From contig NZ_BMCP01000002.1 of the NCBI RefSeq assembly GCF_014635245.1, positions 558,001 to 622,000 of the forward strand: a stretch of DNA of 64,000 bases. Direction: 5' to 3'. The notes beneath the pieces were generated by a model, which was not told the origin of the DNA, made no database searches, and saw only the letters and a program-made list of their open reading frames with translations. Shown piece by piece: positions 1 through 9,082 of this stretch. The stretch comes from Agaricicola taiwanensis (lineage in GTDB: Bacteria > Pseudomonadota > Alphaproteobacteria > Rhizobiales > Methylopilaceae). How positions within the stretch are numbered: position 1 is the first letter of the stretch; each line of letters begins with the position of its first letter. The position numbers and the translations under genes are program-made.

Positions 1-1
1 G

Positions 2-658
2 ACTGTCATCGGTTATGCCGCGCCGCTCATCACCATCGTGCTTGCCTATTTCATCCTGAAGGAGCGCATCGGCATCTATCGCTGGAGCGCGGTCGGTGTC
101 GGTCTGATCGGCGTCCTCATCTTGCTGTGGCCGCATCTGTCAGGCGGCACCCTTGCGGAGGCTTTTGGTGGTGTGGGCGGGGAGGCGCGCGTGTCGCAGG
201 GCGCACTTTTCGCCCTGGCCGGAGCCTTTTGTTCGGCCTGCGCCATGATCCAGGTGCGGCGGCTTGCGCAGACGGAGAAGGCGGGCGCGATCGTCTTCTA
301 CTTCTCCTTGTTCTCGGCGGTCCTTAGCTTCCTGTCGATCCCCTTCGGCTGGGTGATGCCGGACCTCACGGTCATGGGCGTCCTGCTTCTGACAGGCATT
401 TTCGGCGGTATCGGCCAACTCCTGATGACCCAATCCTACCGGTATGCGGATGCGTCGTTGATCGCCGTTTTCGAATACACAACCATCATCTGGTCGGTCG
501 CTCTCGGTTGGGCGCTGTTTGGCGACGTGCCGCAGTCCACCGTCTATATCGGCGCTGCGATCATCATCGGCTCCGGCGTCTATGTAATCTTCCGAGAGCA
601 TCGGCTGGGCATCAAGAGGGCCCGGGCCAGAAAGGCCAGTGCCCCCCCGTCGACCTGA
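2..658 (+). CDS. DMT-family (EamA) transporter, 5' truncated by window edge
   Basis: The reading frame is open from the first bases of the window to a TGA at 656-658, so only the C-terminal part (about 218 residues) is present. It shows five to six hydrophobic segments and the pattern of a second EamA domain: a segment ending in LKERIG, then a later run with TQSYRYADAS and FEYTTIIWS, typical of 10-TM drug/metabolite transporters. The C-terminus is a short basic cytoplasmic tail. The substrate cannot be told. The next gene has its own riboswitch leader, so the two are probably separate transcripts. Confidence 0.85.
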   Translation, partial: TVIGYAAPLITIVLAYFILKERIGIYRWSAVGVGLIGVLILLWPHLSGGTLAEAFGGVGGEARVSQGALFALAGAFCSACAMIQVRRLAQTEKAGAIVFYFSLFSAVLSFLSIPFGWVMPDLTVMGVLLLTGIFGGIGQLLMTQSYRYADASLIAVFEYTTIIWSVALGWALFGDVPQSTVYIGAAIIIGSGVYVIFREHRLGIKRARARKASAPPST

Positions 659-695
659 TCTTGAGACCAACCGTCAAAGATGCTCTAACACACCC

Positions 696-789
696 AAGTC
701 TCCTTGGGGTGCCCTTCCACCGAAGGGCTGAGAGGCCACGAGCGCCAACCCATGAACCTGATCCGGATCGCACCGGCGGAGGGAAGCGA
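696..789 (+). promoter_or_regulatory. TPP riboswitch (THI box) in front of thiD
   Basis: The stretch carries the THI-box landmarks in order: GGGGTGCCC at 706-714, GGCTGAGA at 726-733, an ACCC motif, then GAACCTGATCCGGAT at 755-769 and a closing ACCGGCGGAGGGA. The last element contains GGAGGG (778-783), which is also the Shine-Dalgarno of the next ATG at 791. Ligand binding would therefore hide the ribosome site, giving translational control. No terminator hairpin or U-run lies between it and the ATG. Confidence 0.93.
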
Positions 790-790
790 G

Positions 791-1639
791 ATGCTGAAAT
801 CACCCATGCCTGAACACGACGTGCCTTACCCGATTGCAGTGACCATCGCCGGATCGGATTCCTCGGGAGGGGCCGGTATTCAGGCCGATCTCAAGACGTT
901 CTCCGCGCTGGGAGTTTATGGCGCATCGGTCATTGTTGCGCTAACGGCGCAAAACACCCGGGGCGTTACCGCCATCCATCCTGTGCCGCCGGCCTTTGTC
1001 GCCGAGCAGATCGATGCCGTCTTCACCGACCTTGATGTGGCCGCCGTCAAGATCGGGATGTTGGGCAACGCTGAATTGATCGAGACGGTGGCCGACGGCG
1101 TTAGCCGCCACGGCGCGCGCAACATCGTGCTGGACCCGGTCATGGTGGCCGCGACGGGCGCACGGTTGCTGGAAGAAAGCGCCATCGTCGCGGTGCGGGA
1201 TCGGCTGATGCCGCTCACCAATCTCGTCACGCCGAACCTCATGGAAGCCGCAGCCCTGCTGGACGCGCCTCTGGCGTTGGAGGAACGCGAGATGGCGGTG
1301 CAGGCCGAACGCCTCCGCTCTTACGGGGCCCGCGCCGTGCTCATCAAGGGCGGGCACGGGCAAGGGCCCAACAGTGTCGATGTCTTTGCCGCGAAGGAAC
1401 GGGCTCGCCATTTCACCTCGCCCCGCATCGACACGATGAACACCCACGGCACCGGATGCACCCTGTCCTCGGCCATCGCTGCCGGCCTTGCGAAGGGACT
1501 GCCGCTGGAAGATGCGATCGAGATGGCCAAGCGTTTCGTAACAGAGGCCATCCGCTGCTCCGGTGAGCTTGCCGTGGGGCAGGGATACGGCCCGGTGCAC
1601 CACTTTCATGCCCTGTGGCCGGCTGCAGCTCAGCAGTGA
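791..1639 (+). CDS. thiD: Bifunctional hydroxymethylpyrimidine kinase/phosphomethylpyrimidine kinase
   Basis: This cytoplasmic ribokinase-fold enzyme phosphorylates HMP and then HMP-P in thiamine biosynthesis. The 282 residues match the family length. The N-terminus has GSDSSGGAG (about residues 21-29) followed by QADLKTFSALGVYG. The C-terminal NTHGTGCT block near residue 220 is the anion hole and catalytic region of this family. ATG 791 is chosen because it lies 7 bases after GGAGGG at the end of the TPP riboswitch; an in-frame ATG at 806 is possible. No other thiamine gene is nearby, so it looks like a single-gene TPP-controlled unit. Confidence 0.95.
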   Translation: MLKSPMPEHDVPYPIAVTIAGSDSSGGAGIQADLKTFSALGVYGASVIVALTAQNTRGVTAIHPVPPAFVAEQIDAVFTDLDVAAVKIGMLGNAELIETVADGVSRHGARNIVLDPVMVAATGARLLEESAIVAVRDRLMPLTNLVTPNLMEAAALLDAPLALEEREMAVQAERLRSYGARAVLIKGGHGQGPNSVDVFAAKERARHFTSPRIDTMNTHGTGCTLSSAIAAGLAKGLPLEDAIEMAKRFVTEAIRCSGELAVGQGYGPVHHFHALWPAAAQQ

Positions 1640-1730
1640 TACTTGATCGTCCTATCTGCTTGCGTCTCCTGCGCCCGCCAGCTAGCGTCCGCCCGGGCGT
1701 ACGAATGTTCGGATTGCGGAACGGGTGACC

Positions 1731-2342
1731 ATGGAACGTGAGGGGCGGCGAGGCGACATCGAGAAGGGCGCACAGGTTCTTTCCGGCCAGCTGGGGAAAA
1801 CCGTGCAGCGGCTGCGCAAGGCCTATAATCTTTCGCTCTCCGAACTTGCCGAGCAGTCGGGCGTTGCGAAATCGATCATCAGCCAGATCGAACGCAACGA
1901 GACCAATCCCACCTTGGCCACGATCTGGCGACTGTCGAAAGCTCTTGATGTGTCCATCGAGGGCGTCCTTGCCGATACCGACGACAGGCCGATCCTTCAG
2001 AAGCAGAGCCGGGCGGACACGCCGCTTCTCGTCTCAAACGACGGCAAGGTGCGGCTGACCATCATCGGCTGGATCAAGACGGTCGAATGGCTGCAATGGT
2101 ATGAGATTTCGGCGGAGCCCGGCGGGGCGCTGGAATCGGAAGGGCATCAACGGGGCTCGGTCGAGAATCTCTCGGTCATCACCGGTGAAGCGGAAGTCGA
2201 TGTTTCCGGCGTCGTGGAGCGGGTGAGAGCGGGAGAGACGTTACGCTATCGCTGCGATCGGCCACACGTCATCCGGTCCGTGGGCGATACGACGCTGCAG
2301 GCGGTCATGGTCAATATCATGAAGGCGGCTGTCCTCGACTGA
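1731..2342 (+). CDS. XRE-type transcriptional regulator with C-terminal cupin domain
   Basis: The protein has 203 residues. An N-terminal HTH_3 domain (about 20-75) contains the signature SLSELAEQSGVAKSIISQIER. A C-terminal cupin_2 domain (about 115-200) contains a GEAEV turn and a late RCDRPHVIRS strand, where a small ligand would bind. This is the usual layout of one-component regulators controlling amino-acid, sugar or transport genes. A GTG six bases upstream (1725) is an alternative start. Its target is unknown; neighbours are thiD and an outer-membrane porin in the same direction, both separated by spacers. Confidence 0.88.
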   Translation: MEREGRRGDIEKGAQVLSGQLGKTVQRLRKAYNLSLSELAEQSGVAKSIISQIERNETNPTLATIWRLSKALDVSIEGVLADTDDRPILQKQSRADTPLLVSNDGKVRLTIIGWIKTVEWLQWYEISAEPGGALESEGHQRGSVENLSVITGEAEVDVSGVVERVRAGETLRYRCDRPHVIRSVGDTTLQAVMVNIMKAAVLD

Positions 2343-2496
2343 CAATTACTGGTCAGCATGCCTGACTTGTGATTCTTCGGCCACATACGTTGCGAAAGCT
2401 TCGGCTGCTACAACCTCTCCAACCATCTGAGATTGCTGTGGCACGCGGCTTTGGGCAGCATGTGGGCAACGGGAATCGTTAGGGGCAGGAAAACGC

Positions 2497-3807
2497 ATGT
2501 CACACCATCTGAAGACACTGGCCTTCGCGGCAACGAGCGTTGCCGGTGTCCTGGCCACGCTGGGGGCGGCAGAGGCAGGCGGTTTCGCACTGCGTGAGCA
2601 GAGCGCCTATGGACAGGGCTGGTCCTTCGCGGGCTCCGCCGCCGGAGGCCCCGGCGTATCCGGCATGTTCTGGAATCCGGCGCTCGTCACGAATTCCATG
2701 GCCAAGGTGACCATCGATTCCAGCTATTCGCTTGTTGCTCCTATCGTGGAGCTTGAAGGCGTGGGCAATTACCCGAGCATCCTGTCGCCGACGCCCTTCT
2801 TTGGCGAAAGTGGCGACATGGGCCAGGATGCTCTTGTTCCCGCCACCTCCGGCAGCATCCGCCTGACCGACGATCTTTATCTCGGCCTTTCGCTCAGCGG
2901 TCCCTTCGGCCTGGTAACGAAACCGAATCCAGGCTGGGTCGGGTCTTACGACAGCTATTCCTCGCGCATCTTCTCCATCAACGCGACCCCAACGATCGGT
3001 TATCGCATCAACGATTGGATCAGCATCGGTGCCGGCATCCAGTTCCAGTACCTGAAGGCCGACCTGAAGAATTTCCTGCCCGTCGGTCTGACCAATCAGC
3101 TGCTCGACATCAATGCCGAGGACGATCTTGGCATCGGTTTCACCGCTGGTGTCCAACTGCGGCCGACACCAACAACCGAGGTCGGCATTGGCTTCCGCTC
3201 GTCAGTCACGCATGAACTGGATTCCGACGCGCGCCTCGGCGCCGCGCCCGTTCTGCCCTTCGATACCAAGCTGCATACGCCGGAGGTGGTCACGCTCGGC
3301 GTGCGCCAGCGCATCGGCGATGCCTTCACCGTGGCGGGCACGGTCGAATGGACCAACTGGAGCAGGCTCGGCACGCTTCGTGGCGAGGGACCTGGTGCCG
3401 CCTATATTCCGGGTGCTGCCCTGCCGTTTGAATATGATGACGGCTGGTTCTTCTCTGGCGGTGTTGAATATCAGTACTCGCCGGAGTTCAGCTTGCGCGC
3501 GGGCATCGGCTACGAGATTTCCCCGATCTCCGATGAGGATCGCTCCACCCGCCTGCCGGACAGCGATCGACTGTGGCTCAGCGCTGGCGGCAGCTACAAC
3601 TGGTCGGAAAGGCTGTCCTTCGACCTGGGCTATTCTTTCATCACCGCGCTCGGCGATGGCGATATCAACCGCACGGTAGACGTCGCTGGTCTGGGCACCC
3701 GGGCCTTGTTCGTCGGCGAGACCGATGCCGTCACCCATGTGGTGTCGGTCGGCATCCGCTATAAATTCGGCAATCCGGAACCGGCGGCGGTCGTCGCGAA
3801 ATACTGA
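2497..3807 (+). CDS. OmpP1/FadL-family outer-membrane transporter
   Basis: The 436-residue precursor has a signal peptide (about 1-27, hydrophobic core then AEAGGFA). The mature N-terminus FALREQSAYGQG is the characteristic FadL hatch start. The rest is alternating amphipathic beta strands rich in aromatic and glycine residues and ends in a barrel-type strand (IRYKFGN). FadL proteins pass long-chain fatty acids and other hydrophobic compounds across the outer membrane; the exact substrate cannot be told. An intrinsic terminator follows the stop codon. Confidence 0.9.
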   Translation: MSHHLKTLAFAATSVAGVLATLGAAEAGGFALREQSAYGQGWSFAGSAAGGPGVSGMFWNPALVTNSMAKVTIDSSYSLVAPIVELEGVGNYPSILSPTPFFGESGDMGQDALVPATSGSIRLTDDLYLGLSLSGPFGLVTKPNPGWVGSYDSYSSRIFSINATPTIGYRINDWISIGAGIQFQYLKADLKNFLPVGLTNQLLDINAEDDLGIGFTAGVQLRPTPTTEVGIGFRSSVTHELDSDARLGAAPVLPFDTKLHTPEVVTLGVRQRIGDAFTVAGTVEWTNWSRLGTLRGEGPGAAYIPGAALPFEYDDGWFFSGGVEYQYSPEFSLRAGIGYEISPISDEDRSTRLPDSDRLWLSAGGSYNWSERLSFDLGYSFITALGDGDINRTVDVAGLGTRALFVGETDAVTHVVSVGIRYKFGNPEPAAVVAKY

Positions 3808-3833
3808 TCTTTGCTTTGCCGCAATGCTCGCAG

Positions 3834-3862
3834 AAAAAGCCGACCTGAGGGTCGGCTTTTTT
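3834..3862 (+). terminator. Rho-independent terminator after the FadL-type gene
   Basis: Stem AGCCGACC (3838-3845), loop TGAG, stem GGTCGGCT (3850-3857), then a run of T. Flanking A residues extend the pairing. Confidence 0.9.
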
Positions 3863-3887
3863 GCTGCACCCTGTTCGGGGAGGTCAC

Positions 3888-4754
3888 ATGACGATCGAAG
3901 TCAGTCGCCGTGTCTGGATCGGCGGTGCCATATCGATGTTGGCCATGCCCGCCGTGGCGCAGCCGAGCCCCGTTGAGGCACGGGTGCGGGTTTTGGAGGA
4001 ACGCACCGGCGGGCGTCTCGGCTTCGCGATCTTCGATATGGCGCGCGGACTCCGTAACCACTGGCGCGCAGACGAGCGCTTTCCCATGGCCAGCACCTTC
4101 AAGTTCCTCGCGGTAGCGCATGTGCTGTGGCGCGTTGAGCAGGATCAGGAGAGGCTGGACCGCCGCGTCGTCTTCGGCCGGAAGGATCTCGTGACCTATT
4201 CGCCCGCAACCGAGAAGCACATCGGCGGGCGTGGCATGACCATGGCTGATCTGTGCAAGGCGGCGGTCACGCTCAGCGATAACACCGCCGGCAATCTGCT
4301 GCTTGCCAGCTTCGGCGGCCCGGAGGGATTGACGGCCTTCGCCCGAAGGCTGGGCGATACGCAGACCCGTCTGGATCGAACCGAGCCCAAGCTCAACGAG
4401 GCCGGTGTCGGTGATCCACGTGACACGACCACGCCGCGGGCCATGCTCGAGAATATGCGCAAGCTCCTGTTCGGCGACATCTTGTCGGAGCCCTCGCAAC
4501 GTCAGTTGGCTCGATGGCTCTTGGAGAACACCACGGGAGACAGGCGCCTGCGGGCCGGCGCGCCGCCGTCGTGGCGCGTCGGCGATAAGACCGGCACAGG
4601 CCGCAACGGCGTTACCAACGACATCGGGTTGATGCTTCCGCCGAAGGACAGCCCGATCCTTGTGACGGCATATTTCATGGGGTCGAAACTGCCGCAGGCC
4701 GAACGGGATGAGGTGATCGCGGAGGTCGGCCGCATCGCCGCTTCCATCGACTAG
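3888..4754 (+). CDS. Class A beta-lactamase with Tat-type signal peptide
   Basis: The 288-residue serine beta-lactamase carries all class A motifs: STFK (residues 69-72, catalytic Ser and Lys), SDN (130-132), ExxLN with Glu166, and KTG (234-236). The N-terminus SRRVWIGG followed by a moderately hydrophobic stretch and AVAQ looks like a twin-arginine signal, implying folded export to the periplasm. ATG 3888 has a GGGGAGG Shine-Dalgarno five bases upstream. The neighbours are unrelated and no mobile element is seen, so it is probably a chromosomal, species-typical enzyme. No LysR-type ampR is adjacent. Substrate range cannot be read from sequence. Confidence 0.93.
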   Translation: MTIEVSRRVWIGGAISMLAMPAVAQPSPVEARVRVLEERTGGRLGFAIFDMARGLRNHWRADERFPMASTFKFLAVAHVLWRVEQDQERLDRRVVFGRKDLVTYSPATEKHIGGRGMTMADLCKAAVTLSDNTAGNLLLASFGGPEGLTAFARRLGDTQTRLDRTEPKLNEAGVGDPRDTTTPRAMLENMRKLLFGDILSEPSQRQLARWLLENTTGDRRLRAGAPPSWRVGDKTGTGRNGVTNDIGLMLPPKDSPILVTAYFMGSKLPQAERDEVIAEVGRIAASID

Positions 4755-4768
4755 AACAACCCCACATG

Positions 4769-4797
4769 AAAAAAGCCCCGGCAGTTGCCGGGGCCTT
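4769..4797. terminator. Bidirectional terminator between convergent genes
   Basis: Stem GCCCCGGC (4775-4782), loop AGTT, stem GCCGGGGC (4787-4794), with an A-run on the left. It lies between the stop of the beta-lactamase and the stop of the convergent BI-1 gene. The A-run makes it strongest for the minus strand. Confidence 0.8.
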
Positions 4798-4821
4798 CGT
4801 AAGTGCGGTTCGTCGTGCTGC

Positions 4822-5607
4822 TTACTCGCGATTTCCGAGAAGCGACAGCAGCATGGTGAAGAGGTTGATGAAGTTCAGGTAGAGCGACAGGGCGCCCATG
4901 ACCGCCTTGCGGCCTGCCACGGCAACGTCGTCACCGAAGAAATACATCTCCTTGATCCGCTGCGTGTCGTAGGCGGTGAGGCCTGCGAAGATCAGCACGC
5001 CGGCGACCGAGACCACGAACTGCAGCATGGACGAGCCGAGGAAGATGTTGACCACGCTGGCGATGATGATGCCGAAGAGGCCCATGATCAGGAAGCTGCC
5101 CATGGCCGTGAGGTCACGCTTCGTGGTGTAGCCATAGAGGCTGAGCGCACCAAAGGACGCGGCTGTGATGAAGAACACCCGGGCGATGGAGGCTCCCGTG
5201 TAGACCATGAAGATCGACGACAGCGACATTCCCATGAGAGCGGAGAAGATCCAGAACGTGGTCTGCGCCGCGCCCACGCTCATGGTGCCGATCCTGGCGG
5301 ACAGGAAGAAGACGAGGCCAAGAGGTGCCAGCATCACCAGCCATTTTAGGGGGCTGACGAACATGGCGTAGCCGAAGTTGGTCAGATACATGCCTTCGCG
5401 CACCTGCGCGGCCGCGCCTGCCGGGTCGCTGGTAACGGAAGCCATGAAGATGCCGATGGCGAACAGGCCGGTGATGGCCAGGCCAAAGGTCATGTAGTTG
5501 TAGACAGAGAGCATATAGGAGCGCAGGCCCTGATCGACCGCGCCCGCTTCAGCGCGCGCGACCCCAGCTCCATAGCGGGCCGTGGCGTTGCGATCAAAGT
5601 CGGACAT
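4822..5607 (-). CDS. Bax inhibitor-1/YccA family integral membrane protein
   Basis: The 261-residue protein has a short polar N-terminus followed by seven hydrophobic segments. It has the UPF0005/BI-1 hallmarks: TFGLAITG in TM1, the AYDTQRIKEMY motif near the C-terminus, and a final SLYLNFINLF segment. Bacterial members are inner-membrane proteins linked to FtsH (YccA) or to calcium leak; the role here is inferred from family only. ATG 5607 is preferred over a GTG three codons upstream because AAGGG lies at a suitable distance. It is a single gene with a shared terminator downstream. Confidence 0.92.
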   Translation of the reverse strand: MSDFDRNATARYGAGVARAEAGAVDQGLRSYMLSVYNYMTFGLAITGLFAIGIFMASVTSDPAGAAAQVREGMYLTNFGYAMFVSPLKWLVMLAPLGLVFFLSARIGTMSVGAAQTTFWIFSALMGMSLSSIFMVYTGASIARVFFITAASFGALSLYGYTTKRDLTAMGSFLIMGLFGIIIASVVNIFLGSSMLQFVVSVAGVLIFAGLTAYDTQRIKEMYFFGDDVAVAGRKAVMGALSLYLNFINLFTMLLSLLGNRE

Positions 5608-5777
5608 GTGTTCCACCCTTTGTGTTGATCCAGGCGAAAGCCAGGATTCCTACGTCTCAATATGGCGTCGTTTCGCACGCGCACAAGTCTATGCCAACGC
5701 CATGCTTTCGCAGCATGACACGGAAATCGGCGCGCCGCCATGTTCGGCACATGAAATTTTGGTAAGGCCCTGCTGCT

Positions 5778-8345
5778 TCAAAGATTTCTAAGGTGCCGCG
5801 CCGGCGTTTCGCCAAGAATTCGCCAGGTGCCGACAAGGCCCAGAAAAACGGTCAGCAGCAGCGCCGCAAAAGCCGCAATGGCCGCGCCCGTAATGTCGGG
5901 GAAGAAGGCGAGATTCATGACCTGGGTGACCACAGCATAGGCCGCGACACTGCCAGCCAGGACGCCGAAGAGGGCTGTGGTGGCACCCAGCATGAGATAC
6001 TCCAGCGAAAAAGCGGCCAGCAGGCGCTTTCGCGTCGCGCCCAGCGTCTTGAGCACCACCGCGTCATAGACACGGTGCCGATGGCCGGCCGCCAATGCTC
6101 CTGCGAGCACAAGTATGCTGGAGACGAGCGTGACGCCACTGGCCGAGCGGATCGCAAGAGCGAGATCACCGACGAGCGCGTTCACGGTGTCCAGCGCCTC
6201 TTTCACCCGCACGGCAGTGACGTTGGGGAAGGCATCTGCGACGGCACGCAGAAGGCCGCGCTCCTGCTCCGCGCCGGCGCCATCAGGATAGGAGAGGGTG
6301 GCGAGGTATGTGTAGGGCGCGCCGCGGAAGGCGTTGGGCGAGAAGACCATGACAAAGTTGATGCCGAGCCGCTCCCACTGAATGTCCCGCAGGTTGGCGA
6401 TCCGAGCGGTGATGGTGCGGCCGAGCACATTGACCTGGACTTCGTCACCAATGGAAAGCTGCAGTTCCCGCGCTAGCTCCGCGCCAAAGGAGACTTGAGG
6501 CGGGCCGTCGTAATCGGCGGGCCACCAGCTTCCCTCGGTGACGGTGGAACCTTCCGGCGGTGCGGAGGAAAAGGTGATGCCCCGGTCTCCGCGTAGGACC
6601 CATTCCGATTCCGGCGTCGTCGGGTACTCCGCCGCGGCAATGCCCTTGAGGCTGACGACACGGCCGCGCAGCATCGGCACACGCTCGATCTGAGGATCGG
6701 CGCCGCGCTCCCGCAGAAAAGTCTCGAAGCGATCGCCGTCGGTGTTGGCCACATCGAGAAAGAAGAAGCTGGGAGCCATCTCCGGCAGGTTGCCGGTGAG
6801 CTGCCGGCGCAGCGAACCTTCGATCAGCACGACCGTGACCATGAGGGAGAGGCCGAGGCCCAGCGACAGCACAACCGAAGGCGTCAAGGCTCCAGGACGG
6901 TGGATGTTCGTCAGCGCCAGCCGCAGTTCGGTCTGGCGCGGGCGCGGCAGCTTGCGCGCCGCCCAGGTGATCAGGCTGGCGATGAGGCGGAGGCCGAGAA
7001 AAATCGCGGCAGCGGCACCGACAAAAAGGATGGCGATGTAGCGATCGTAGGCGGCCGCGATGGCGAGCGCGACCAAGGCCGTGAGCGCGAGGGCACCGGT
7101 CAGGCGATAGCGCAGGCGCGGCAAGCCCTTCACCCCGCCGATGCGTTCGCGGAAGAGGGCGGAGACGGCAACGTCGTGCGCGCGCCCGAGAGGCCAGAGG
7201 GCGAAGGCGAGGGCGGTCAGGAGGCCATATGATGCGCCAAGGGCGAGGTTAAGGCCGTCGACCGAGGGTGTGAACGGCACCGGGATCATGGCGCCGAGAC
7301 CCCAGGCAACCGCGAAGGGCATAGCCGCGCCCAATACCAGGCCGATCACGACGCCGACCAGCGCCAGCGCCATGATCTGCACGAGGTGGACGAGGACGAC
7401 GAAACCGCCGGATGCACCCAGGCATTTGAGGCTCGCAATGGTCTCGCGCTTCCGATCGACGAAGCCGCCGACGGCATTGACCACGCCCACACCGCCCACC
7501 ATCAGCGCTGTCAGCCCCACGAGCGTCAGAAACTGGGTGAAGCGTTCGATATTACGCTCCAGGCGCGGCGAGACATTCTGGCGGTCACGGATCCGCCAGC
7601 CCGCATCCGGAAAGGCAGAGGACACAGCCTCGCGCGTCGTCCGAATCGCGTCGTCCGACGCACCTTCCGGCAAGGCCAGACGGTAACTCCACTCGACGAG
7701 GCTGCCGGGCTGGATCAAGCCGCTTGCAGCAAGGCCCGCGTCGGACATCAGAATGCGAGGGCCGAAATCGATCCCGCCAGCAATGGCATCTGGTTCCTTT
7801 GCAAGTGTCGCCCGTACCTCGTATTCGGCGTTTCCGATGCGGATACGAGCGCCGGTTTCGATGCCGAGACGGTCGAGCAAGGCGGGCGCGGCCAGAACGC
7901 CGAAGCTGCCGTTTTGCTCGGACAAGGCATCCTCAATCGCAACCGGCGGATTTGTTTCCACGGCGCCGACCAGCGGATAGGCGCCATCGACGGCTTTGAG
8001 TTCCGAAAGCGTCGCCTCTCCGTTACCGCCACGCGCCATGGCGCGGATGGATGCGACCCGGGATACGGTCCCGCGGCTTTCCAAGAAGGCCCGCTGTTCG
8101 GGTGTTGCTTCCTGGTGGTTGAGTTCGAACTCCAGATCGCCGCCCAGAAGGACACGTCCTTCGGAGGCGAGGCCGTCGGTCATGCCGCGCGCGAGACCAC
8201 CGACGCCGGCGATGGCGGCGACACCCAACGCCAAGCAGGCAAGGAATACGCGAAAGCCCGAGACACCCGCGCGTAACTCCCGAAGAGCGAAACGGACCGC
8301 AAGTCCCAGGCCGGGCTTCTGGCAAGGCGGCGCGAAGGCGCTCAT
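5778..8345 (-). CDS. FtsX-type ABC transporter permease (YbbP-like)
   Basis: The 855-residue inner-membrane protein starts at ATG 8345, overlapping the stop of the ATPase gene by ATGA, so the two are translationally coupled. One TM segment near residues 30-50 is followed by a large periplasmic domain. Three TM helices (about 255-400) form a first FtsX core, more TM segments lie around 425-490, then a second periplasmic domain and a final FtsX block (SGVTLVSSILVLAGALAAG and later). This double-FtsX layout is that of YbbP, the partner of the YbbA-type ATPase. YbbAP next to tesA is a well-known arrangement across Proteobacteria. The transported substrate is not established. Confidence 0.9.
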   Translation of the reverse strand: MSAFAPPCQKPGLGLAVRFALRELRAGVSGFRVFLACLALGVAAIAGVGGLARGMTDGLASEGRVLLGGDLEFELNHQEATPEQRAFLESRGTVSRVASIRAMARGGNGEATLSELKAVDGAYPLVGAVETNPPVAIEDALSEQNGSFGVLAAPALLDRLGIETGARIRIGNAEYEVRATLAKEPDAIAGGIDFGPRILMSDAGLAASGLIQPGSLVEWSYRLALPEGASDDAIRTTREAVSSAFPDAGWRIRDRQNVSPRLERNIERFTQFLTLVGLTALMVGGVGVVNAVGGFVDRKRETIASLKCLGASGGFVVLVHLVQIMALALVGVVIGLVLGAAMPFAVAWGLGAMIPVPFTPSVDGLNLALGASYGLLTALAFALWPLGRAHDVAVSALFRERIGGVKGLPRLRYRLTGALALTALVALAIAAAYDRYIAILFVGAAAAIFLGLRLIASLITWAARKLPRPRQTELRLALTNIHRPGALTPSVVLSLGLGLSLMVTVVLIEGSLRRQLTGNLPEMAPSFFFLDVANTDGDRFETFLRERGADPQIERVPMLRGRVVSLKGIAAAEYPTTPESEWVLRGDRGITFSSAPPEGSTVTEGSWWPADYDGPPQVSFGAELARELQLSIGDEVQVNVLGRTITARIANLRDIQWERLGINFVMVFSPNAFRGAPYTYLATLSYPDGAGAEQERGLLRAVADAFPNVTAVRVKEALDTVNALVGDLALAIRSASGVTLVSSILVLAGALAAGHRHRVYDAVVLKTLGATRKRLLAAFSLEYLMLGATTALFGVLAGSVAAYAVVTQVMNLAFFPDITGAAIAAFAALLLTVFLGLVGTWRILGETPARHLRNL

Positions 8346-9028
8346 GCAGACACCGGCTCGCTGGTCTCGATGCGGCCGGAGCGCATGCGAATGGTGCGGG
8401 CGCATCTTTGAGCGAGCGAGGGATCGTGGGTAACGAGAACCAGGGTGGCGCCGCGTTCGGCCGTCTTGGCGAAGAGAAGGTCCGCGATCTGACGGCCGGT
8501 TGCTTCGTCGAGATTGCCGGTCGGTTCATCAGCGATAAGGACATCCGGTCGTGGTGCCAGTGCCCGTGCCAAAGCCACGCGCTGCTGCTCGCCGCCTGAA
8601 AGCTCGGACGGATAATGCGTTACCCGCTCCTTCAACCCGACAGCGGCGAGTTCGGCTTCCGCAAGCGAAAAGGCGCCGGGCACGCCGGCAAGCTCCAGCG
8701 GCACGGCGACGTTTTCCAGCGCGGTCATGGTCGGGATCAGGTGAAAGGATTGGAAGACAACGCCGATATGGCGGCCGCGGAAGCGGGCAAGCCCATCCTC
8801 ATCCAGCTTCGCAAAATCTTGATCGAGCAGCCGTACCGTTCCAGAATCAGCACGTTCCAAGCCGCCAAGGACCATCAGGAGCGTCGATTTCCCGGATCCG
8901 GAGGGGCCGACAAGGCCAACGCTCTCGCCGCGATCTATATGAAGGGTGACCCCTTTGAGGATATGAACGCGGCTGGCGCCGCGGCCAAGACTTAGATCAA
9001 CACCGCCAAGCTCGACCGCCTTCGCCAT
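8342..9028 (-). CDS. ABC transporter ATP-binding protein (YbbA/LolD type)
   Basis: The 228-residue ATPase has Walker [10 protein letters not shown] (about 41-49), a Q-loop in [11 protein letters not shown], signature [15 protein letters not shown], Walker [13 protein letters not shown] and an H-loop VTHD. These are typical of the MacB/LolD subfamily that pairs with FtsX-like permeases. It is first in a two-gene operon with the permease and is divergent from tesA. Confidence 0.93.
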   Translation of the reverse strand: MAKAVELGGVDLSLGRGASRVHILKGVTLHIDRGESVGLVGPSGSGKSTLLMVLGGLERADSGTVRLLDQDFAKLDEDGLARFRGRHIGVVFQSFHLIPTMTALENVAVPLELAGVPGAFSLAEAELAAVGLKERVTHYPSELSGGEQQRVALARALAPRPDVLIADEPTGNLDEATGRQIADLLFAKTAERGATLVLVTHDPSLAQRCARTIRMRSGRIETSEPVSA

Positions 9029-9082
9029 GTGCCCTCTGTCATAGATCTTTCATGCCGGCCGAGATATGGAGCCTTTCCTCGT

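Noticed and set aside
5793-8276. Several plus-strand frames over the FtsX permease
   Set aside because: They fall inside a clear two-gene ABC operon and have shadow-type composition.
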